Notes under the pieces: model-generated
What the model was told of the DNA's origin: nothing
The model's database searches: none
The model's input: the letters and a program-made list of their open reading frames with translations, nothing else
Made by a program: the position numbers and the translations under genes
NCBI GenBank assembly: GCA_039029135.1
Contig: JBCCGT010000007.1
Location: 124,001 to 188,000, forward strand
DNA from: JALZVT01 sp039029135
Lineage (GTDB): Bacteria > Pseudomonadota > Gammaproteobacteria > Pseudomonadales > Azotimanducaceae
Direction of reading: 5' to 3'
Length of the DNA stretch: 64,000 bases
Shown here: one piece after another, positions 45,056 to 54,664 of the stretch
Layout: each line of letters starts with the position of its first letter
How positions within the stretch are numbered: position 1 is the stretch's first letter

Positions 45056-47887
45056 TTACTGGCCCAATCGGTAGGTCAAGGTTGCCTTGACCATACGGCC
45101 GAACGGGTTGTGCGTGTACGCATCGTAGCCCAGATCGACGCGCGCCAGCGGCGGCTTCTCGTCGAACAGGTTGTTCGCAGAAACCGTCAAGCGCAGGTTG
45201 TCTTCGAGTAGGCGCAGGTTGTAGTGCACATCCACGGTCGTCTGATTGTCGACCTTGAAATCGTCGCGCTCGTCGATGTAGTCGGTGATGTAGTTCACCC
45301 ACACGCTCGCCGTGTGGCGACCATAGTCATACTGCACATAGCCGCGGCCCTTGAAGTCGGGTAGCGAACGTACGCCGCGCCCGGCATTCAGGAAGCCTGC
45401 CGCGTCGAAAGAATCAGACACCTGAATGCCGTTCTTCACATAGGCATCCTGCTCGTACTCGATCGTGTGGCTCATATCCACGCCGATCGTGGCCTGGCCG
45501 CCGCCGAGGGCGAACACATAGTTACCGAATATGTCGATACCGCTTGTTTTGATCGACGGCCCGTTGATCGTCTGAACCTCGATTCGCTCGATGCCGGCCC
45601 CATCGCAGCTGCCATCGTTGCCGGTACCGGTGCAGAAGATCTGCTCCTGAACCGCTGTGCGAGCGGCGCCGCCTGACACATAGGCGCTGACGAGCGCGTT
45701 GAAGTCTTCGACAACAATCGGGTTATCGAAGTCATAGCTCCAGTAGTCGACCGTCAGCGTCAGCCCTTCGATCGGCTCGAAAATCGCGCCGATGTTGTAG
45801 GTAAAGGCTTCTTCAGGATTGACGTCCGGATTACCGATGATGTCGATCGCCTTAAACGCCGCCGTCGGCCCCACGAAGGACAGCGCTGTCACCCGGTTGG
45901 GGTTGGTCGCATCCAGATCGGGACCGCGGAAGGTGGTCTGCACGGATCCGCGCAGCGTCAGCCAGTCCGTCACGTCGTAGCGAATGGCCAGCTTCGGATC
46001 GAAGGTATCCGTCGCACCATAGTCCTCGTAGCGGACAGCGAGCTGAACGTCGATGTTCTCGCTCACATCCAGCGCCGTTTCGAAGAACACGGCGTGGACG
46101 TCGGCGTCTTCGTTAACTTCACGCGAACCGGCCAGGAAGCTGCGCAGGCCGGTTTGCGCGGCACAGTCCGTCTGCCCGACAAACGGACAGGGATTGATCG
46201 CGATATTGATCAGGTCATCGAGCTGAGTTTCGAGATCGAGCCGACGATACTGATAACCCGCGGCCCAGGCCGCGCTGCCGTCGAACAGGTCACCCTGGAA
46301 CACGGCGTCAAAGACAATCTGGTTGGCCTCGGAGCGGGTCGTGGACAGATCGTCCAGGTACTGCAGGACCTCTTCGCTGTTGGCAACCGCCGGATTGAAA
46401 TCAGGGTTAACCACGCCAAAGGTCGCTTCGGCCTGCGAAGTCTGGATCGCGTTGGAGAACGGGTTGTAATAGAGGCAGCCGCCCTGGCCCGCGACGGCGC
46501 CGTTGGTGACCAGGTTACCCGCCGTATCGAGCGTCGCCGGACAGCCAAAGCCGCCAAAACCCTGGAAGGCGAGCTTGGTGCGACCGATTTGCGCGTCGAC
46601 GCCTTCCAGCCGGCCCTCCGAGCGCGACCAGGTCACGCCGAAGTCGTAGCCGATGCCGTTCTCGAACGCGCCGTCGATCGCGACGGCCGCCCGATAGGTA
46701 TCGTATTCGCGCGCAGCTTCCCGCCCTTGATCCGCACCAACGCCGACGATGCGACCGTAGAAGTTCGCGCCGTTGCCGGAGTCGATAAACTGCTGGAACT
46801 GCGGATAGCGCGAGGCCATGTCGACCAGGCCCGGATGATCGGAAGGGACGAACTGCACGTCACCGAACAAAGCCTGCGGCGGGTATGAAGGCGACGTCTT
46901 CCACTCAGGGACGTCGACCTTGGCGTACAGCAGTTCGGCGTGCAGGTTGATGCCGTTGCCGAACTCGCCGTTGATTTCAGAGAACGCCTGGTAGTGCGTT
47001 TCGTTTTCAATGGCGTTGTCGAAATCGGTATAGCGGAAGCGACAGAAAAGGCTGTTGTCGACCCCACCCAGAGCTTCACAGTTCGGGTCTTTGACGCCAC
47101 CCGCAAGCGCGGCGAACGTCAGGCCCGCCTGGGTAGGATCGTAGAAGACACCGGGGTTGCCGATACTTGAGAAACCGCCGCGCGGGTTTTCGCTGAACGG
47201 CAGCTGCGCGTTGTCGATGTTTCGCAGGCTAAGCTCGTTGCGCTTGGTGTAGCCGAACGACGTCACCCAATCGAACTCGCCTAGCTGCATGCCGCCGATG
47301 ACGCCGAAGTTGTGATTGCCGTCGCTGCCATCGATGTCGGTGTAGCCGCCGGTAAACTCCAGCCCCTGAAAATCATCGCGGGTAATGAAGTTCACCACCC
47401 CGCCAATCGCGTCAGAGCCATAGGTCGCGGCCGCACCTTCTTTCAGCACCTCAATGCGCTTGATCGCGAGGCGCGGAAAGCTGTTGATGTCCACGAACCG
47501 GCCCGCTGGCAGACGCTGCGAGACGGGAACCTGGCGCTTGCCGTTGAGGAGCACCAGCGTCCGCTGGGCACCGAGGCCGCGAATGTTGATGTTGGAGATG
47601 CCTTCGGAGGCGTTGGATTGAAACTGGTTACTCTCCCCGTCCACGCCGGAGCTGGCGGACAGGCGTCGGATGATCTCGACGACGCTGGGCGAGCCCTGAT
47701 TAAACAGGTCTTCCTCGTCGATCGTCGTAACGGGAGATGCCGAGTCGATCGGCGTGCCCCGAATGAAGGAACCGGTAACGACGACCTCTTCCATCGCCTC
47801 TTCCGCTAGCGCAAAGGACCCATGGCCTAAGCCAATGAGCAACGCCGTCGACGGCACCAAAAGGCGCCCGACTTTACGAAACTTCAT
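45056..47887 (-). CDS. TonB-dependent outer-membrane receptor
   Basis: 943 residues. Signal peptide 1-28 (GHGSFALA) and TonB-box-like EEVVVTGSFIRG, the same pattern as the receptor near 2.4 kb. Plug motifs VLLNGKRQVPV and SDAIGGVVNFITRDDF are clear, then a beta-barrel. It ends LTYRLGQ, not in the aromatic residue usual for barrel assembly. ATG 47887 has GAGAGGG upstream. It sits upstream of the hydratase/dehydrogenase/dioxygenase run but is separated from it by a terminator-like hairpin; it may import the compound they degrade. Confidence 0.93.
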   Translation of the reverse strand: MKFRKVGRLLVPSTALLIGLGHGSFALAEEAMEEVVVTGSFIRGTPIDSASPVTTIDEEDLFNQGSPSVVEIIRRLSASSGVDGESNQFQSNASEGISNINIRGLGAQRTLVLLNGKRQVPVSQRLPAGRFVDINSFPRLAIKRIEVLKEGAAATYGSDAIGGVVNFITRDDFQGLEFTGGYTDIDGSDGNHNFGVIGGMQLGEFDWVTSFGYTKRNELSLRNIDNAQLPFSENPRGGFSSIGNPGVFYDPTQAGLTFAALAGGVKDPNCEALGGVDNSLFCRFRYTDFDNAIENETHYQAFSEINGEFGNGINLHAELLYAKVDVPEWKTSPSYPPQALFGDVQFVPSDHPGLVDMASRYPQFQQFIDSGNGANFYGRIVGVGADQGREAAREYDTYRAAVAIDGAFENGIGYDFGVTWSRSEGRLEGVDAQIGRTKLAFQGFGGFGCPATLDTAGNLVTNGAVAGQGGCLYYNPFSNAIQTSQAEATFGVVNPDFNPAVANSEEVLQYLDDLSTTRSEANQIVFDAVFQGDLFDGSAAWAAGYQYRRLDLETQLDDLINIAINPCPFVGQTDCAAQTGLRSFLAGSREVNEDADVHAVFFETALDVSENIDVQLAVRYEDYGATDTFDPKLAIRYDVTDWLTLRGSVQTTFRGPDLDATNPNRVTALSFVGPTAAFKAIDIIGNPDVNPEEAFTYNIGAIFEPIEGLTLTVDYWSYDFDNPIVVEDFNALVSAYVSGGAARTAVQEQIFCTGTGNDGSCDGAGIERIEVQTINGPSIKTSGIDIFGNYVFALGGGQATIGVDMSHTIEYEQDAYVKNGIQVSDSFDAAGFLNAGRGVRSLPDFKGRGYVQYDYGRHTASVWVNYITDYIDERDDFKVDNQTTVDVHYNLRLLEDNLRLTVSANNLFDEKPPLARVDLGYDAYTHNPFGRMVKATLTYRLGQ

Positions 47888-48136
47888 AGAAACCCTCTCT
47901 GGTTTACTGTCTTTGTGGTTCTCTAATCCCTGACGATGCGACCACTGACTGCAATCGTCATCTGCGCACCGGACCGCGCGGAGCCCAGTCGTAGACAGCT
48001 CAACGCTAAGCAAAAGTCTTCATTTTTTCTAGTTTTTTTCTCAACTTTTCCTGTCAGGCGAAGGGATCAGGCAGTTTTTATCGCGAGACTTTCGATGCAG
48101 ATACAACAACAAATGCGGGCACGGCAGCGTCGGCGT

Positions 48137-49345
48137 TTAACGAGGCAGCGCAGTCTGCAGCACACCGCCCTCGACCAACGCCTCAACCTGCGCCGGTGAA
48201 TGACCGAGCCACTGCTGTAAGACTTCAAGGTTGTGCTCGCCCCGGTGCGGCGCCGGGCCGCGTACGCCGCTGCTCGCGCCAGAGAAGCGGTAGGGCGACT
48301 GCGTGATAGGACGCACGCCCCCTGCCCGATCAGCCACCTCTGTGACCGCGCCGCGTGCGACGACGGTGGGGTGTTCGCGCAGTTCGGCCGGGGCGCGCAC
48401 CCGCCCCCAGGCCACGTTGATCTTCGCCATCAGCGCCTCGACCGCTTCGATGTCGGGCAACGCGGCCAGGTAGTCCGCGACGATCTCTTCGCGCCGTGCG
48501 ATCTTCGCGTCAAACGGCAGGTCTTGCGTCGTGTCCTCGACGCCAAGCCGGGTCGTGAACAGGTGCCAGAGAAAACGGAGATCCGCGGACAGCAGGATTG
48601 GACCACCGCCCGTCTGCCAGACGATGTTGTTGAGCGGACCGCTGCCCTCCGAATCTTCGAGCGCATAGTGAATCTGATCGTCCGTCGCGAGAGTCGCATC
48701 GAGCATGGCAATGTCGATGTGCTGCCCGAGCCCGGTTCGCTCGCGCATGATCACCGCCGACAGCAGGCCGACCAGACCGTGCAGCGACGCGTTCGTGTCG
48801 CCGATCGACAGCGGCATGTCCGTCGGCCGGATACCGCCGCGCTCCGCCTGGCGATGCATGAGCCCCACTTCGGCGTGGATGATGGGCGCATAGGCGGCGC
48901 GGTGTGACTCCGGTCCGCCCTGACCAAACCCCGAGATCGACAGCATGATCAGCCGCGGATTGACGGCGTGCAGATCGTCGAATCCAAATCCGAGGCGCGG
49001 CATGACGTCGGGGCGATAGTTCTCGATGAGGATATCCGCCTCGCGCACGAGGCTGTGCACCAATTCTCGAGCCCCGTCCGCACGCAGGTCGATACAGATG
49101 TCGCGCTTGCCCGCATTCTGCTGGTGGTAGTAGCCGGGCAGATCGGCGATCACCTTGCCCCACAGCCGCGTCACGTCGCCGTCGGGCGGCTCGACCTTGA
49201 CCACGTCGGCCCCGAGATCGCAAAGCATCCGCCCCGCAAACGGACCCGCCAGCACGCGAGAAAAGTCCAATACCTTAAGGCCGGTTAGCGGCGATTCCTT
49301 ACCAGGCTTCTCGGCGCTAAGAAGCGGATTGACGCCATCGTTCAT
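48137..49345 (-). CDS. CaiB/BaiF-family CoA-transferase (second)
   Basis: 402-residue class III CoA-transferase. LDFSRVLAGPFAGRMLCDLGADVVKVE opens the fold in pieces (26-52), NAGKRDICIDLR follows, and the catalytic Asp is D183 (SIGDTN). ATG 49345 has GAGAGGG upstream. It is a paralogue, not a close copy, of the one at 37.3 kb. It lies upstream of the TonB receptor on the same strand with 249 bases between. Confidence 0.93.
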   Translation of the reverse strand: MNDGVNPLLSAEKPGKESPLTGLKVLDFSRVLAGPFAGRMLCDLGADVVKVEPPDGDVTRLWGKVIADLPGYYHQQNAGKRDICIDLRADGARELVHSLVREADILIENYRPDVMPRLGFGFDDLHAVNPRLIMLSISGFGQGGPESHRAAYAPIIHAEVGLMHRQAERGGIRPTDMPLSIGDTNASLHGLVGLLSAVIMRERTGLGQHIDIAMLDATLATDDQIHYALEDSEGSGPLNNIVWQTGGGPILLSADLRFLWHLFTTRLGVEDTTQDLPFDAKIARREEIVADYLAALPDIEAVEALMAKINVAWGRVRAPAELREHPTVVARGAVTEVADRAGGVRPITQSPYRFSGASSGVRGPAPHRGEHNLEVLQQWLGHSPAQVEALVEGGVLQTALPR

Positions 49346-49531
49346 GTTGCCCTCTCCCACATCAAGCCTGCAGGCATCATAGGCCATACAGGCTGCAAAC
49401 CGGTATGACGGCACCATCCCGAACACAGCCGCAGAGCGCAGGTATCGGCGCGATGATGGAAAACCCTGTCGCTCGACCAGGGACGCTTCGAATGTGACGC
49501 GTTCAGCGTGTGGCGCTGGTTCTATGACTCC

Positions 49532-51454
49532 CTAGCGTTCCGCGGGCTGCTCGCTCACCTGATAAACGGGCAGGATCGTAGCGAAGCGCTCGCCAGATCG
49601 TGTCTGTCCCGACAACAGAAAGTGATTGGTGCCGATGCACGCCCTTTCACCCAACGCCGCTTCGAATGACCAGTGCACCGGCAGATCGAGCAGTCCGTCG
49701 GCGTTGACATCAACCGGGCGATTGGCATGGTTCAGATCCGCCGCAAAGCCCGCGTTGCCGAGCTCGAGAGACGATGGGTCGATGTCTTGAATCGGCAGGT
49801 GACGGGTACCCAACATGTAGGTCGTAAGCGCCGCGGGCACTGGGTCGCACAGAAAGATGAAGGGTTCCGGGTGCGTCCAGATGGGCAGGTCGATCTCGCC
49901 GAACACCAGCGCGTCGCTCGGCTGTTGCTCGACGCTGCCAATGTCACAGCCGTCGCCGTACGGACGCAGCGCACCCCGCTGGTCGGTGTCGAGGCAGTAC
50001 ACCGGATCTGCCGCGTCGACAACGGGGCTGGCCGTCGCCGGCAGGTGCGTTGCGGTTTCACCGCCATTGTCAGCGAGCGGGCAGAGCAGCGGGTCGGTCG
50101 CCAACCCGGTGGCACAGGTGCCGTCCTCGATCAGACTGCCGTTGTTGATCACCACGTTGCCCTGATCCAGACAATCCAGGCTGACGCCACTGCGCGCGAT
50201 GATCGTGTTGGACAGTTGCACAATGCCTTGACCACGATTGTGCAGCCCAGTGACCGCGGCGAGCGGCTCTGCGTTGTTGACGATGGTAGCGTGACGAATC
50301 GCGGTGACCGCGATCTTGCCATCGGTTGGCTGGGGATCCTGATTCAACACCGCCACACCCGTGTTGCCGCTGATCGTCGTGTTTACGACTTGTAGAAAAC
50401 CGAAACGGTTTTCCAGTACAGGTGAGCGATCACCGGGCTCGATCAGCGGCTTCAAGTCATAGCGGATGTCATTGGCGGCAAACGTGGAGTTCTCGACAAT
50501 CATCGTGCCTGTGCCGGTCGGACCCGAGCAGCCGTAGAAGCCGTTTATGACGCCGGGACCGGCGTTACCGGTAAAGCCGATGCTGTCTAGAACGAGCGGT
50601 CGCGCGCAAACCCCAACCACCGGCCAGGTGTCGGTATTCGGTGGTCGGTTGCCGTTGTCGGTGAACTGCGACTGCGTCACCCGAACCAGACCATCACTAC
50701 TACCCAGCAGAGCCCTGCCATTCGAGGCAAACTGACTACCATCCACCGAGATCTCATAGATGCCATTGTGCGCGAAGAACGAAAGCGCGGTGTCGTTGTT
50801 TAAGAACTGCGTACCGAAAACTCTCGCCCCCGTATCGATAACGGTTACCGCAGCGCCATTGTCCCGCAGCAGAGAGTCTTCAATGGTCAACAGTTCGTCA
50901 CCCGAGGCATAGACAGCCCCTTCCTGGAAGGCGTCATCCGTATGCGGAGAATCGACCGGAACGGCGTTATAGGAGTGGCTAATCTCGACCTCCTCAAGCA
51001 CCAGCTTGCCAAGGCTCGCAATCGAGGTGCCACGCTTGGCGATATTCGCCGGGTCGCCTTCGGAATCGCCGCTCAGCGCACCTTTGGTCAAGTGCAGGGA
51101 CTTCAGCGTCAGGGAACCGCCGGGCGCGACGTAGAAGAAGCGAAAAAACTTCGGGAATGGTGGCAACTCGACCCGCTGCAGCGTGGCTGCGTTGCCTTCG
51201 ATCACAACCTCAGTCGTGATGGCGGGCAGGGCGTTGTTTCCGGCGGTTGCATTGTCCGCGTTGTAGAACGAATAGGTCCCACCCGACAGTTTGATCAGGT
51301 CGCTTTCTGAATTGGCGTTGGCGGCATTAAGCGCCGCGACGAGACCGGAAGCATCGCCTGCGGCCACGCTGAACACAGCGGCCTGCAAGGCGGAAGACAT
51401 AGGGATCAGCACAAGCAGGCCGATCAGGCCCGCGACTACGAATCTTGCGTTCAT
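49532..51454 (-). CDS. Secreted parallel beta-helix protein (CSLREA/choice-of-anchor type)
   Basis: 640 residues with signal peptide 1-26 (SSALQAA). The body (about 30-480) is a right-handed beta-helix: repeated short strands such as VVIEGNAATLQRV, SLTLKSLHLTKGAL, LVLEEVEISHS and LLTIEDSLLRDNG. It ends with DQRGALRPYGDGCDIGSVE, the conserved DxRG...CDIGxxE closing motif of secreted beta-helix proteins, followed by a beta-sandwich-like C-terminal domain (about 515-640). No catalytic site was seen; adhesion or glycan binding is possible. Confidence 0.8.
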   Translation of the reverse strand: MNARFVVAGLIGLLVLIPMSSALQAAVFSVAAGDASGLVAALNAANANSESDLIKLSGGTYSFYNADNATAGNNALPAITTEVVIEGNAATLQRVELPPFPKFFRFFYVAPGGSLTLKSLHLTKGALSGDSEGDPANIAKRGTSIASLGKLVLEEVEISHSYNAVPVDSPHTDDAFQEGAVYASGDELLTIEDSLLRDNGAAVTVIDTGARVFGTQFLNNDTALSFFAHNGIYEISVDGSQFASNGRALLGSSDGLVRVTQSQFTDNGNRPPNTDTWPVVGVCARPLVLDSIGFTGNAGPGVINGFYGCSGPTGTGTMIVENSTFAANDIRYDLKPLIEPGDRSPVLENRFGFLQVVNTTISGNTGVAVLNQDPQPTDGKIAVTAIRHATIVNNAEPLAAVTGLHNRGQGIVQLSNTIIARSGVSLDCLDQGNVVINNGSLIEDGTCATGLATDPLLCPLADNGGETATHLPATASPVVDAADPVYCLDTDQRGALRPYGDGCDIGSVEQQPSDALVFGEIDLPIWTHPEPFIFLCDPVPAALTTYMLGTRHLPIQDIDPSSLELGNAGFAADLNHANRPVDVNADGLLDLPVHWSFEAALGERACIGTNHFLLSGQTRSGERFATILPVYQVSEQPAER

Positions 51455-51816
51455 CGGTAAACCCGTCCATAGGTCACGCCCTTCCTTGGGATGTTGCTGT
51501 GAGGATTGCTATCTCGACGGCTAATGAGATGGAGATCGAGATTAAAATCACCTTTGCCTGCGCCCGAGAGCACAACCGTCGGCGCTACGCTGCGATTGAG
51601 GCTAGCACAGGCAGCGACAGCCCTGCCTACAACGTCCCCCCAACGCCGCCCAACGCCCCCCGCCCCAAAAAACCTCCGCTCTCGGGCAAGCGCCAAGCTG
51701 ATGGCCGCCACTCGAATCTGGCGGAGGTCGTTCCCGGATAGGTGCCGGGACTATTCAGCAGGGGCCGGCTTCGGTAACGTGGTCCTACACCTGACACTCA
51801 AGCGCAAGGGGGAGAC
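51455..51816. other. Divergent intergenic region
   Basis: About 360 bases between the beta-helix and acyl-CoA dehydrogenase genes, which diverge. It holds a C-rich stretch (51635-51680) but no gene, clear promoter or repeat I can support. Confidence 0.5.
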
Positions 51817-53070
51817 ATGAGCGCAGACCTGGACGCCGATCTATACAACCTCGCGATGTCCGAAGAAGCACAGCCGCTGATGGACGCGGTGCTGACGCAC
51901 ATCGACCAGAACGTCGATCCGATCACCGAGGAGTTTTACGCCCTCAACAACGAAAAGACCGATCGCTGGGACTGGCACCCGCGACAGCTTGAGTTGCTGG
52001 AGGGCGCGAAGAACAAAGCGAAGGAATCCGGCCTGTGGAACTTTTTCCTGCCGGATCACGATGCGTTCGGCAAGGGTCTGACCAACCTCGACTACGCCTA
52101 CATCGCGTCGGAACTCGGCAAGTCGCCGCTCGCCTCCGAATCGCTGAACTGCTCCGCCCCGGACACGGGCAACATGGAAGTGCTGGAGCGAGTCGGCACC
52201 GAAGAACAGAAGGAGCAGTGGCTGAAGCCGCTGCTGAACGGCGAGATTCGGTCGGCCTACGCCATGACGGAGCCGGCGCTGCCCTCGTCGGACGCCAAGA
52301 ACATCTCCACGTCGGCCGTGCTGGACGGAGACGAATGGGTCATCAACGGCGAGAAGTACTACATCTCCGGGGCGGGCGATCCGCGCTGCAAGATCATGAT
52401 CACGATGGTCAAGACGTCGCCGGACGCCGCGCCCTCCCGGCAGCAGTCGCAGATCCTGGTGCCGAAGGATACGCCCGGCGTCGAGATCCTCGAGGGCATG
52501 CAGGTCTTTGGCCAGGACCATGCGCCGCGGGGCCACATGCACATCAAGTTCAACGACGTGCGGGTCCCGAAAGAGAACATCCTGCTCGGCGAGGGTCGCG
52601 GATTTGAGATTTCTCAGGTTCGTCTGGGTCCCGGACGCATCCACCACTGCATGCGCTCGATCGGCAAGGCCGAGAAGGCGCTCGAGTTGATGGTAAAGCG
52701 CGCGGGCAGCCGTGTCGCTTTCGGCAAACCGATCGCCAAGCTCGGCGGCAACCTGGAGCACATCTCCCGCGCCCGAATCGAGATCAACGGGATGCGGCTT
52801 GCTGTACTGCAAGCGGCGAAGGCCATGGACGTGCTGGGCAATAAGGAGGCCCGGGTGTACGTCAGCGCCGTGAAGGCGATGGTGCCCGAGAAGGTCTGCC
52901 ACATCATCGACATGGCCATCCAGATGCACGGCGCGACGGGCGTGTCCCAGTGGACGCCGCTCGCTGGCATGTACACCGACATGCGGCATCTGCGCTTTGC
53001 CGATGGTCCGGATGAGGTGCACCACATGGTGGTCGGCCGGGCCGAGATGCAGAAGTACGATCTGTGGTAG
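51817..53070 (+). CDS. Acyl-CoA dehydrogenase, ACAD10/11-like
   Basis: 417-residue FAD-dependent acyl-CoA dehydrogenase. AYAMTEPALPSSDAKN near 155 is the flavin/substrate block and ending FADGPDEVHHMVVGRAEM matches ACAD10/11-type enzymes, where the Asp/Glu before VH is the likely base. GRIHHCMRSIGKAEKALELM also fits. It introduces a 2,3 double bond into an acyl-CoA; relatives act on long or hydroxylated chains. The next gene overlaps its stop. Confidence 0.93.
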   Translation: MSADLDADLYNLAMSEEAQPLMDAVLTHIDQNVDPITEEFYALNNEKTDRWDWHPRQLELLEGAKNKAKESGLWNFFLPDHDAFGKGLTNLDYAYIASELGKSPLASESLNCSAPDTGNMEVLERVGTEEQKEQWLKPLLNGEIRSAYAMTEPALPSSDAKNISTSAVLDGDEWVINGEKYYISGAGDPRCKIMITMVKTSPDAAPSRQQSQILVPKDTPGVEILEGMQVFGQDHAPRGHMHIKFNDVRVPKENILLGEGRGFEISQVRLGPGRIHHCMRSIGKAEKALELMVKRAGSRVAFGKPIAKLGGNLEHISRARIEINGMRLAVLQAAKAMDVLGNKEARVYVSAVKAMVPEKVCHIIDMAIQMHGATGVSQWTPLAGMYTDMRHLRFADGPDEVHHMVVGRAEMQKYDLW

Positions 53071-53912
53071 CAGGCCGCTCTCACCATCTGCGCGACAGCG
53101 CACTCGTCGTCTGCGCGCTGTTGACGCTGGCGCTCAGCGCCCAACCAGTGGCGGAGGTGCCGCGAGGCGCCGACGGCAAACCGGACCTCAACGGCGTCTG
53201 GCAGGTGCTGAATCGCGCCAACTACGACGTCGAGCCGCACGCCGCACGGGCCGCTCTGGCCCTGGTTCCCGGCGACCTGGGCCCGGTACCGGCGCCGGAG
53301 ATCGTGGCGCTTGGCGCCGTCGGCGCGGTGCCCGGCGGTGCCGGCGTGATCGATCGGGAACGGCTGCCGTACAAGCCCGCGGCAAGGCGGCAGCAGCGCG
53401 ACAATCAGGCCAACTGGCTCGAGCGCGACCCCGAGATTCGTTGCTATCTGCCGGGGATTCCACGCGCCAATTACATGCCCTACCCGTTTCAGATCGTCCA
53501 CAGCGCGAGCGCCGTGTTCTTCTCCTACGAGTACGCCGGGGCGGCGCGCAACGTCTATCTGGCCGACCCGGGTGAGGCGCCGATCGACTCCTGGATGGGC
53601 CAGTCGTTCGGTCGCTGGGACGGCGACACCTTCGTCATCGAGGTGACGGGTCAAAACGACCAGACCTGGTTCGATCGCGCGGGCAATCACCACAGCGACC
53701 AGCTCAAGGTCACCGAGCGCTACACGCGCACGGGAGACATGACCATGCGCTACGAGGCGCGTATCGACGATCCGGCAACCTATACCGAACCCTGGTCGAT
53801 GGCGATGACGCTCTATCGCAGGATCGGCAAGGACGCCGAGCTGCAGCAGTTCAAGTGCGTGGAGTTCGTCGAAGAGTTGCAGTACGGGCATCTCCGATCA
53901 GAAAGGCGCTAA
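53064..53912 (+). CDS. Exported protein, GKPDLxGxW family (unknown function)
   Basis: 282 residues with an N-terminal signal (about 12-28). Family motifs: GKPDLNGVWQV, the long central region with IPRANYMPYPFQIV, then GQSFGRWDGDTFVIEVTGQ, VTERYTRTGD and ATYTEPWSM. The protein at 54.7 kb has the same motif order. This secreted family is common beside degradation genes but has no assigned reaction. The start is GTG 53064, overlapping the end of the dehydrogenase gene, so they are translationally linked. Confidence 0.78.
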   Translation: MVAGRSHHLRDSALVVCALLTLALSAQPVAEVPRGADGKPDLNGVWQVLNRANYDVEPHAARAALALVPGDLGPVPAPEIVALGAVGAVPGGAGVIDRERLPYKPAARRQQRDNQANWLERDPEIRCYLPGIPRANYMPYPFQIVHSASAVFFSYEYAGAARNVYLADPGEAPIDSWMGQSFGRWDGDTFVIEVTGQNDQTWFDRAGNHHSDQLKVTERYTRTGDMTMRYEARIDDPATYTEPWSMAMTLYRRIGKDAELQQFKCVEFVEELQYGHLRSERR

Positions 53913-53988
53913 TCGACACGCGCAAACCCAGACGGATCACCCGGCCACGGCTGGTGTAGGCTAATGACGTCAAGCAGAGGGCACAGTC

Positions 53989-54645
53989 ATGGGCGAGGCA
54001 GCAGGCACCGACGACGGCGTTATAGAACAGAATCCTGAGGACAGCGTCGAGGCAAGGCGGGATTCCAAGTCCGGCACCAACGGCCGCAACCTGAAGTCCG
54101 TCGGCAGGATTCACTTCGTGGCGGTCGTCGCCGCACTCACGCTGTTCGGCGCCGCCCACACCTGGGCGCAGGCCAGCGGCTGGTTGCTGGCGACGCTGGT
54201 GGGTGTCGTCGCGGCCTACGTGGCCGGCACGGTGATCGCGGCCATCGCGCATGAATGGGGTCACTACAGCGGCGCGCGACTCGGCGGTTCACGGCTCAAG
54301 GTCGCCAAGCAGCCTATTCGCTACTTCTTCATGTTCACCTTCGACATGCAGGCGAATTCGCCGCGCCAGGCCATATGGATGAGCTGGGGCGGGCTGCTGG
54401 GCAGCTGGGGCCTGCTCGCCGTGCTCGCCCTTGGTGTGCCACTCGACTCACTGGTGTCCGTCGTACTGCTCGCAACCGTGTTCGCGAGCGCGTTGAACGC
54501 CAGCATCTTCGAAATTCCGGTGATTCTGCGCACCGGCCGCAGCGGCGCTTTCGAAACCGAACTCAACGCCCAGCTCGAGTCGCCAGGGGTCATGCAGTTT
54601 CCAGGACTCGCAGCAGGGCTGGCCATGGTCGTCGCGCTCGCCTGA
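53989..54645 (+). CDS. Small membrane protein with HEWGH zinc-protease motif
   Basis: 218 residues with four to five membrane helices (about 42-60, 65-88, 122-145, 147-166 and 195-215). The motif AHEWGHYSGARLGG (about 87-100) sits at the end of a helix and is an HExxH zinc motif as in site-2-type (M50) membrane proteases, but no second LDG/NPDG metal ligand was found. So it is a possible degenerate or minimal M50 protease. The first 35 residues are acidic and soluble. Confidence 0.65.
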   Translation: MGEAAGTDDGVIEQNPEDSVEARRDSKSGTNGRNLKSVGRIHFVAVVAALTLFGAAHTWAQASGWLLATLVGVVAAYVAGTVIAAIAHEWGHYSGARLGGSRLKVAKQPIRYFFMFTFDMQANSPRQAIWMSWGGLLGSWGLLAVLALGVPLDSLVSVVLLATVFASALNASIFEIPVILRTGRSGAFETELNAQLESPGVMQFPGLAAGLAMVVALA

Positions 54646-54664
54646 TCGCGGCGCGCCATCGGCA

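Noticed and set aside
52614..53891. 425-codon frame antisense to the dehydrogenase and its neighbour
   Set aside because: Both sense genes have clear family motifs; this is a shadow.
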